In this document: piece after piece, positions 13,650 through 19,100 of the stretch
Layout: every line of letters starts with the position of its first letter
Numbering within the stretch: position 1 is the first letter of the stretch
Source: an uncultured Peptococcaceae bacterium
GTDB lineage: Bacteria > Bacillota > Peptococcia > Peptococcales > Peptococcaceae
Length of the DNA: 19,100 bases
Assembly (NCBI GenBank): GCA_934229395.1
Contig: CAKQDL010000035.1
Location: 1-19,100, forward strand
Direction: 5' to 3'
Notes under the pieces: model-generated
Told to the model about the DNA's origin: nothing
Database searches by the model: none
The model's input: only the letters and a program-made list of their open reading frames with translations
Made by a program: the position numbers and the translations under genes

Positions 13650-15044
13650 ATGGACTTTGAACATAAGCAACCAAGCACTTGGACAGACTTAAGCGAAGCT
13701 GAGCGCACCGCGCTTTTTGACTACGGCGATCGCTACAAGAACTTTTTGGACAAGGGCAAGACCGAACGCGAATGCACCCAAGAAATTGTGGCCCGTGCCA
13801 AGGAAGCCGGCTTTATTGATTTAATCGACATCATCAACAAAGGTATGATGCCACTACCAGGTACAAAAATTGTCTACAACCATAGAAACAAGGCCGCCGT
13901 GCTCTTTGTGATTGGCCACACCCCACTCAAGCTTGGGATGAACATCGTGGGTAGCCACATCGACGCGCCACGCCTCGACCTTAAGCAACACCCTCTTTAT
14001 GAAGATGGCGAACTCGCCCTCCTAAAAACCCACTACTACGGCGGCATCAAAAAATACCAATGGACCTGCCTGCCTTTGGCCCTCCACGGCGTGGTTTATT
14101 TGCGCGATGGCTCCAAGGTAGATGTGCGCCTAGGTGACGAAGCTGGCGACGGCGTGCTCTATATCACCGATTTGCTCCCTCATTTGGGCAAAAAGATGAA
14201 CGAAAAGCCCCTCGGCGAAGCCATCACCGGAGAAGCCCTCAACGCCATCATCGGCCATATTCCAGCTGATGATGAAGAAAAATCGCCCATCAAGGCCGCC
14301 ATCCTCCGCGCCCTCCACGACAAGTACGGCATGGAAGAAGCCGACTTCCTCACTGCCGAGCTCGAGCTTGTGCCTGCACAAAACGCCCTCGACGTTGGCC
14401 TCGACCGTTCAATGATTGCAGCCCACGGCCACGATGACCGTTCCTGTGCCTTTGCTGCCCTAGACGCCATTTTGTCCATTGATACACCTGAGCGCACCGC
14501 CGTTGGTCTCTTTGTGGACAAGGAGGAAATTGGCTCTGTGGGCAACACCTCGATGAGCGCCCGCTACTTTGAAAACATCTTGGCAGAAATTTTTGCCCTT
14601 GAAGGCACCAACAGTGAGCTCAATGTGCGCCGCGCCATTGCCTCCTCCTATGTGCTTTCGGCAGATGTTACAGCTGCCCTAGACCCAACCTATCCAGAAG
14701 TGATGGATAAGCTCAACGCCGCCATGCTCGGCAAGGGTCCTAGCCTCTGCAAGTACACCGGCGCCCGTGGCAAAAGCGGTTCCAACGACGCCAACGCCGA
14801 ATTTCTCATTAAGCTCCGCCAGCTATGGGCTGACCAAAACGTGCCATGGCAAACAGGTGAGCTCGGCCGCATTGACGAAGGCGGCGGCGGTACCATTGCC
14901 TACATTTTGGCCGAACGCGGTGCCGAGGTCGTCGACTGCGGCGTGCCAATGCTCTCAATGCACGCACCCGTTGAGCTTGTAAGCAAGGCCGACGTTTACT
15001 TCACCATGAAAGCCTACAAAGCCTTCTATGAAGCCGAATTCTAA
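13650..15044 (+). CDS. M18-family aminopeptidase
   Basis: A 464-residue metallo-aminopeptidase of family M18 (aspartyl or general aminopeptidase), which removes N-terminal residues from peptides in the cytoplasm as a large tetrahedral complex. The two-metal site is complete by family comparison: His103 in GSHIDAPR, Asp in HDDR (261-264), Glu292-Glu293 in DKEEIGS, Asp339 in LSADV and His438 in SMHAPVE. The segment KSGSNDANAE (375-384) is also typical. The SADV segment lacks the His found in eukaryotic members, as I recall for clostridial forms. The start is ATG 7 bases after AAAGGAG (13636-13642). Gene length is normal for the family. It is monocistronic, with an extended -10 promoter and a terminator after the stop, and is likely a housekeeping peptide-recycling enzyme. 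Confidence 0.95.
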   Translation: MDFEHKQPSTWTDLSEAERTALFDYGDRYKNFLDKGKTERECTQEIVARAKEAGFIDLIDIINKGMMPLPGTKIVYNHRNKAAVLFVIGHTPLKLGMNIVGSHIDAPRLDLKQHPLYEDGELALLKTHYYGGIKKYQWTCLPLALHGVVYLRDGSKVDVRLGDEAGDGVLYITDLLPHLGKKMNEKPLGEAITGEALNAIIGHIPADDEEKSPIKAAILRALHDKYGMEEADFLTAELELVPAQNALDVGLDRSMIAAHGHDDRSCAFAALDAILSIDTPERTAVGLFVDKEEIGSVGNTSMSARYFENILAEIFALEGTNSELNVRRAIASSYVLSADVTAALDPTYPEVMDKLNAAMLGKGPSLCKYTGARGKSGSNDANAEFLIKLRQLWADQNVPWQTGELGRIDEGGGGTIAYILAERGAEVVDCGVPMLSMHAPVELVSKADVYFTMKAYKAFYEAEF

Positions 15045-15050
15045 CCACCC

Positions 15051-15075
15051 ACGCCCACACGCGGGGCGTTTTTTT
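15051..15075 (+). terminator. Intrinsic terminator of the M18 gene
   Basis: ACGCCC (15051-15056) pairs with GGGCGT (15064-15069) and runs into TTTTTTT. It starts six bases after the stop codon. Confidence 0.88.
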
Positions 15076-15404
15076 GTTGCGTCGCAGCAAAAGATGCCAT
15101 ACTTACATTAAGATGAAATTGAACGTTTCTCGTTCTCGTCGCATCTCCAGCAAGCAACAGGGTGTGTCTGCCAAACGTGGAAGCAAGGTATTGTGCTAGA
15201 AAGCTGTGCCTCGCTGAGCTTTATAAGGGTTTAACGTTTACCAAAATCTAGCTAACGATTCTTTTTTTCTATTATACCCTTGGACGCTAGAGCACGGCGT
15301 TTTTTTAGAGTTTTCTGCCTATTTTCTTTTACCCTATTTTAACAATAGGCTTCTTGCAAACTTTATGGCAAATCCCTATAATAGAAAATCCAGTTTAAAA
15401 TAAT
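15076..15404. other. Long leader region before the MATE gene, no sure gene
   Basis: About 330 bases without a supported gene. A 28-codon open frame (15113-15199) would give a very basic peptide but has no ribosome site. A minus-strand TATAAT (complement near 15276) and a plus-strand ACGC/GCGT stem followed by T7 (near 15287-15306) are weak signals. CCTATT/AATAGG pairs (15333-15350) lie just upstream of the MATE promoter. A small RNA ending at the T7 tract is possible but not supported. Confidence 0.3.
15354..15382 (+). promoter_or_regulatory. Promoter of the MATE gene
   Basis: TTGCAA (15354-15359) and a perfect TATAAT (15377-15382) are 17 bases apart, about 35 bases before the start codon. 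Confidence 0.85.
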
Positions 15405-15416
15405 ATGGAGGACACG

Positions 15417-16772
15417 ATGGCGCTTAATTTAACCAAGGGCAATCCCTTTAAAACCTTACTTTTATTTTCTTTACCGGTGATTGCTGGCAACTTGTTTCAG
15501 CTTTTCTACACCTTGGCCGATACCATTATTGTGGGCCAGGTTTTGGGGGCAGACGCTTTGGCGGCTGTGGGTGCTACGGGCACACTGGTGACCTTTGTGC
15601 TGCTTTTTGTGCAGGGGGCAACGGCTGGCTTTGGCATTTGCCTGGGCCACAGCTTTGGCCGCGGGCGCAAAAAAGAAATGCGCGAAAGCGTGGCCACCTC
15701 GGTGGTGCTTTCTGTGGTCATTGCTTTGGTGATGACCCTGCCGATTCTGTTGGCCTTGGGGCCTATTTTGCACCTACTCAATACGCCTGAGAGCATTTTC
15801 CAAATGGCCTATGACTATATGTTTGTGATTGTGGTCGGTACCTTTGCCACCACCTACTACAACCTCGTCTCCAACCTTCTGCGCGCCTTGGGCGACAGCC
15901 GCACGCCACTGATTTATTTGGTGTTTTCTTCTCTGCTCAATATTGTCCTAGACATTGTCTTTATGGTGCCGCTCAATATGGGCGTGGCCGGGGCTGCTTT
16001 GGCAACGGTTTTGAGCCAGCTCCTTTCAAGCGTACTCTGTACCATTTCTGGCCTGCGCCATTTCGATGTGCTCCATCCCACCAAGGAGGAGTTTCGCCTT
16101 AAAAAGGAAAACATCCGCACCCATTTGGGCTTAGGCCTTCCTATGGGGCTACAAATGAGCGTTATGTGCATTGGCCTTTTTGTCATGCAAGGCGCCATCA
16201 ACGCCTTGGGGCCATCGGCCATTGCTGGCTTTACCGCTGGGACCAAAACGGAGCAATTGGTGATTTTGATTGACTCTGCCCTTTCTGTGGGTCTTTCCAA
16301 CTATGTGGCGCAAAACTACGGCGCCGGACTGGTGCACCGCATTCGCCAAGGCATTAGGGCCTCTCTTGCACAGGTTGTGATTATTAACGTGGTTTTAGGC
16401 TTTCTCATTTACGGTCTGCGCGAGGCTGTGGTGCCTGTGTTCATCTCCTCGCCTACCGACGATATTGTGCGCCACGCCAGCGAATATTTCGTGGCCACGG
16501 TGCCGTTTTACCTCTTCCTCGGTGTGCTCATTGATTTGCGCACAGCCCTTCAGAGCATGAACAACACCGCCTTTCCAATGGGCGCCTGTGTGCTCGAGCT
16601 TGTGGGCCGAATCAGCGCCACCCTCCTCTTGTCGGCATCCATGGGCTATACTGGCATTTGCTTGGCCTCACCAGCAGCGTGGGTGCTTGCCTGCTTGCTT
16701 GTGGTGACGGGCTACTTCGTTGTGATTCGCCGGCTCGAGCAAACCATCTGCAAGGATTGCTCCACCCTTTAA
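15417..16772 (+). CDS. MATE-family multidrug/toxin efflux transporter
   Basis: A 451-residue inner-membrane antiporter with about 12 helices in two six-helix bundles, which exports cationic drugs or metabolites in exchange for H+ or Na+. The N-terminal NPFKTLLLFSLPVIAGNLFQ, followed by ADTIIVGQVLG, is a hallmark of the family. SNLLRALGDSRTP and the GVAGAALATVLSQ stretch in the middle also fit, as does the second bundle beginning LGLGLPMGLQMS. The ATG at 15417 is chosen over one at 15405 because TGGAGG (15406-15411), the ribosome site, lies between them. The length is normal. It has its own promoter and terminator and no regulator next to it. The substrate cannot be predicted. Confidence 0.95.
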   Translation: MALNLTKGNPFKTLLLFSLPVIAGNLFQLFYTLADTIIVGQVLGADALAAVGATGTLVTFVLLFVQGATAGFGICLGHSFGRGRKKEMRESVATSVVLSVVIALVMTLPILLALGPILHLLNTPESIFQMAYDYMFVIVVGTFATTYYNLVSNLLRALGDSRTPLIYLVFSSLLNIVLDIVFMVPLNMGVAGAALATVLSQLLSSVLCTISGLRHFDVLHPTKEEFRLKKENIRTHLGLGLPMGLQMSVMCIGLFVMQGAINALGPSAIAGFTAGTKTEQLVILIDSALSVGLSNYVAQNYGAGLVHRIRQGIRASLAQVVIINVVLGFLIYGLREAVVPVFISSPTDDIVRHASEYFVATVPFYLFLGVLIDLRTALQSMNNTAFPMGACVLELVGRISATLLLSASMGYTGICLASPAAWVLACLLVVTGYFVVIRRLEQTICKDCSTL

Positions 16773-16778
16773 AGATAC

Positions 16779-16809
16779 TGCCCCTCTCCATGCGAGAGGG
16801 CATTTTTTT
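16779..16809 (+). terminator. Intrinsic terminator of the MATE gene
   Basis: TGCCCCTCTC (16779-16788) pairs with GAGAGGGCA (16794-16802) with one bulged C, followed by TTTTTTT (16803-16809). Confidence 0.9.
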
Positions 16810-17195
16810 GCGCTTTTACGAAAATTATTGGAAAGTCATTGTTTGTTTTTTCATTCTTTACGTCTTTTTCCTTGCACGCTCTTCTTGTAAGCCAGGCGGT
16901 CTTACGCGAGCGATGTGGTGACGGACGATCTTATATGAGGGGTGTCTAAATTTTTTATTTGCATAGGTTGTTTTTGTTTTTTCTCCACAAATCCCCATGA
17001 AACGATGGTTTGTTTCTGCATATAGATGGTATTGCCACGCGTCCATAGTTGACTTTTGGCATTGGCTAATGGCTGATATATTCTCTCCCTCTAAAGCTGA
17101 TATAAGGAGCATATATTTTATTTGACGCTTCTTCCTTGTTACAATACCCTTACCAATATAACCCAAACGAGCAAGATGATGAAAGGATGATGGAG
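16810..17195. other. AT-rich leader before the TDT gene, no sure gene
   Basis: About 385 bases without a supported gene. A 102-codon minus-strand frame (16858-17166) has no ribosome site. GCTGATATA is repeated at 17072-17080 and 17096-17104. Possible plus-strand promoter parts are TTGACG (17122-17127) with TACCCT (17145-17150) 17 bases on, or the extended -10 TGTTACAAT (17137-17145). Neither is strong. Confidence 0.35.
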
Positions 17196-18215
17196 ATGAA
17201 CACCATGCGCACCATGATTAAAAAGGTACCCATTCCGATTTGTGGACTTGTTTTGGCCATTGCCTCCTTGGGCAATCTTGTGAAGCCTTTTTCTTCTATG
17301 CTTCACACAGTGTACGGCGTTGTGGCTTGGGCGCTTTTTGCGCTTCTTCTTTTAAAGCTCATCACTCATCCAAAAATGGTGGCCGAAGACCTCAAAAATC
17401 CCATCATTGCGAGTGCTTCTGGCACCTGCCCAATGGCCATGATGGTCCTTAGCACCTACGCTATTTCCTTTGTGGGCGCGAGAGGGGCCTATTATATGTG
17501 GCTTTTTGCCATTGCCCTGCATTTGACCCTCATCTTCTATTTTTCCTTGCGCTTCATGCGCCGTCTTGACTTAAAAAACGTATACGCCAGCTACTTTATT
17601 GTCTATGTGGGCCTTGCTGTGGCGGCTGTAACGGCGCCTAGCCATGGTGCTGAGGCCCTTGGCCGTTTGAGCCTTGTGGTGGCCTTTCCAGCGCTCTTTT
17701 TGATTGGCGCCTTGGTGTTTTATCGCTATCACAAGCTGCCAGAGGTGGCCGATGCCGCCAAGCCACTTTTTTGCATCACAGCGGCCCCAACGAGCCTCTG
17801 CCTCGCCGGTTATTTACAGAGCGCAACTGCACCATCCCTGGCTGTGGTGCTTTGCTTGCTTGTTGCAGCAACCCTCATCTACGCCTTTGTGCTCGTGCGC
17901 GCCATTGGCTATATTCAAACTCTGGCCTTTTATCCAAGCTACGCTGGCTTCACCTTTCCTTTTGTGATTTGCCCAACGGCCGCCTATCAGGCCCTCCTCT
18001 ATTTGGAGGCTGGTGGCACAACACTTTTTGCCCTCAAGGCCTTGGTTCTTTTTGAAGCCTTGGTCGGCGTGACCTTTGTCACCTACGCTCTTCTGCGCTA
18101 TCTTTCCTTCCTAGGGCGCGACGCAGAAACCTTGGCTTGGCGCGAGGACAACTGCACCCAAACCCATCTTATTGGTATCTTCCCTTACCAGCTGTGCAGC
18201 GACGAGGCAGAATAA
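17196..18215 (+). CDS. TDT-family transporter (TehA/SLAC1 type)
   Basis: A 339-residue membrane protein with about ten helices and short loops. The start (KKVPIPICGLVLAIASLGNL) and the middle are typical of the tellurite-resistance/dicarboxylate transporter family, which includes TehA, plant SLAC1 anion channels and yeast Mae1. Members move anions such as chloride, nitrate, sulfite or dicarboxylates; the substrate here is unknown. A tellurite role should not be assumed. Several ATGs cluster at the start. The one at 17196 follows AAAGGA (17182-17187) by 8 bases, and the one at 17205 follows GGAG by 9; both are reasonable. The recombinase gene of an integrative element converges on it, and its 3' end may mark the element's junction. 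Confidence 0.88.
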   Translation: MNTMRTMIKKVPIPICGLVLAIASLGNLVKPFSSMLHTVYGVVAWALFALLLLKLITHPKMVAEDLKNPIIASASGTCPMAMMVLSTYAISFVGARGAYYMWLFAIALHLTLIFYFSLRFMRRLDLKNVYASYFIVYVGLAVAAVTAPSHGAEALGRLSLVVAFPALFLIGALVFYRYHKLPEVADAAKPLFCITAAPTSLCLAGYLQSATAPSLAVVLCLLVAATLIYAFVLVRAIGYIQTLAFYPSYAGFTFPFVICPTAAYQALLYLEAGGTTLFALKALVLFEALVGVTFVTYALLRYLSFLGRDAETLAWREDNCTQTHLIGIFPYQLCSDEAE

Positions 18216-18273
18216 AAAAAGAGCACTGAACATTTGTTCTCTCCTCACAGGGGTAACAAGTGATTCCTGGGAT

Positions 18274-18312
18274 ACCCCGGCAGGTCATCGTGTTTACGAT
18301 GCCTGCCGGGGT
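18274..18312. repeat. GC-rich hairpin overlapping the recombinase stop codon
   Basis: ACCCCGGCAGG-T-CATCGT (18274-18291) pairs with ACGATG-CCTGCCGGGGT (18296-18312), a 17-bp stem with one bulged base and a 4-base loop. The recombinase stop (18294-18296) lies in the loop, so the right arm also codes for the last residues. No T tract follows on the minus strand. Confidence 0.85.
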
Positions 18313-19100
18313 TCCGCTTTGTCCTGGGTTTGCGGTGCTTCCAGTGCTTCTTCTGTGTCCTGCTGACCACTGCCGACATAGCCAATGCCGTTGTAGTAGA
18401 TCTCCACGGTCTGGGGCGCGTGTTTAGACCACTTTATCTCTTTTTCGTGAACCACGATCTTCTCAATAAACAGCCGCAGCAGTTCCGGCGTCAGTTCCGT
18501 AATGTCTGTGTACCGCTTCGCCTTGTCAAGGAAGCTGTCCGTCCCGCTCACAGTTTCCAGCAGGCGCTGGATCTCATCCTCTTTCTGTGGGATTCCGACA
18601 GTGATGAGGTTCTGTTCTTCCGTGTAGCTGCCGGAGAGCATCTGAAACTGCTCTGTTGTGATGCGGCCCAGCACACTGTCCTCATACAGCTTTTGGAAGA
18701 TCGCGTCCAGTTCCGCTTTCCGTTTCCGCATGGCTGCCAGTTCCTTCTCCTGCCTGCGGATCTCCCGCTGAAGTTCGGCGGACTGCTTGCTGCCAATGTA
18801 GGCGGCGAACTTTTCCGGATGTTCCCGCGCCACGCTCGTCACCCGGCGCAGGTCCTTCAGTACGATCTCGTCCAGAACGCACTCCCGGATATAGTGGCCC
18901 GTACAGGCGTCTCCATCCTTCTTGTAGGTGCGGCAGGTAAAGTGATTGTAGCTGGCGGACATGGTATGTGCCCGGTGCAGCACCATGTTGGAGCCGCAGT
19001 CGGCGCAGAACACAAGACCGGAGTACTTGCTCTGTTCTTCCATCTTTGTCAGACGGCGCTTGTTCTTACGGACTCTCTGTACCACGTCCCAGACCTCCCG
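18294..19100 (-). CDS. Large serine recombinase, C-terminal part (partial)
   Basis: The frame is open to the window edge, so the N-terminal resolvase domain with its catalytic Ser lies outside. The visible part of about 268 residues begins in the recombinase domain (REVWDVVQRVRKNKRR). It continues with the zinc ribbon (CADCGSNM, then two further Cys in FTCRTYKKDGDACTG), a long coiled coil with many Glu, Arg and Lys, and a DUF4368-like end (LTPELLRLFIEKIVVHEKE). Such proteins integrate and excise conjugative elements by att x att recombination without needing homology. It reads leftwards and converges with the TDT gene. The start given for an internal GTG is not used because the upstream codons match the family. 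Confidence 0.92.
   Translation of the reverse strand, partial: REVWDVVQRVRKNKRRLTKMEEQSKYSGLVFCADCGSNMVLHRAHTMSASYNHFTCRTYKKDGDACTGHYIRECVLDEIVLKDLRRVTSVAREHPEKFAAYIGSKQSAELQREIRRQEKELAAMRKRKAELDAIFQKLYEDSVLGRITTEQFQMLSGSYTEEQNLITVGIPQKEDEIQRLLETVSGTDSFLDKAKRYTDITELTPELLRLFIEKIVVHEKEIKWSKHAPQTVEIYYNGIGYVGSGQQDTEEALEAPQTQDKAEPRQAS

Larger units (their letters stand above)
18216..19100. mobile_element. End of an integrative element, running off the window
   Basis: The DNA after the TDT gene carries a large serine recombinase gene reading leftwards, which in this class of Firmicutes elements is normally the outermost gene. The attachment site is therefore expected between 18216 and about 18293. 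Codon use (many CTC, CTG, CGC and TCC-type codons) differs from the host genes to the left. The other end lies outside the window, so size and cargo are unknown. Confidence 0.7.

Noticed and set aside
15113..15199. A 28-codon basic peptide whose end recalls ribosomal protein L34.
   Set aside because: There is no ribosome site, it is too short for L34, and the likeness is limited to a few residues such as GSKVL.
16858..17166. A 102-codon minus-strand frame before the TDT gene.
   Set aside because: There is no ribosome site at either possible start and no family resemblance; it also overlaps the TDT leader.
1..19100. CRISPR arrays, tRNA or rRNA genes.
   Set aside because: No regularly spaced direct repeats and no tRNA or rRNA signature sequences were seen in reading either strand.

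Overview
The window looks like a chromosome segment from a low-to-mid-GC Bacillota (Firmicutes) anaerobe, probably a gut or host-associated Clostridia-type organism. The evidence is the strong AGGAGG-type ribosome binding sites, TTGACA/TATAAT-like promoters, intrinsic terminators, a YtrA-type GntR operon, and flanking DNA typical of Firmicutes conjugative elements. The species cannot be fixed from the sequence. No rRNA, tRNA or CRISPR array was seen.

Layout. 27-3803: an MMPL/RND-type exporter translationally coupled to a short exported partner protein, read leftwards, with a divergent TetR regulator. 3804-4015: hairpins, including a 25-bp-armed inverted repeat. 4016-6775: a MacB-like ABC ATPase-permease fusion. 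6909-7121: a 70-residue acidic protein made of two Cys-bounded repeats, with its own strong promoter and terminator. 7351-9134: an island unlike its surroundings. It carries one D-2-hydroxyacid dehydrogenase between strongly structured non-coding flanks, and a 10-bp inverted repeat bounds it. 9141-12611: a leftward operon of YtrA-like GntR regulator, ABC ATPase and ABC permease, with clear operator repeats over its promoter. 12798-13540: a Dabb-domain protein and a small two-helix membrane protein. 13650-15044: an M18 aminopeptidase. 15417-16772: a MATE exporter. 17196-18215: a TDT/SLAC1-type transporter. 18216-19100: the end of an integrative element, shown by the C-terminal part of a large serine recombinase.

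Five separate transport systems sit here (MMPL, MacB-like ABC, YtrBC-like ABC, MATE, TDT). At least two are next to their own regulator, which suggests an accessory export and stress-response neighbourhood. Two stretches have the signature of horizontal DNA: the dehydrogenase island and the recombinase end. The least explained items are the repeat protein at 6909-7121, the run of about ten hairpins at 7398-7829, and the inverted repeats around the dehydrogenase.
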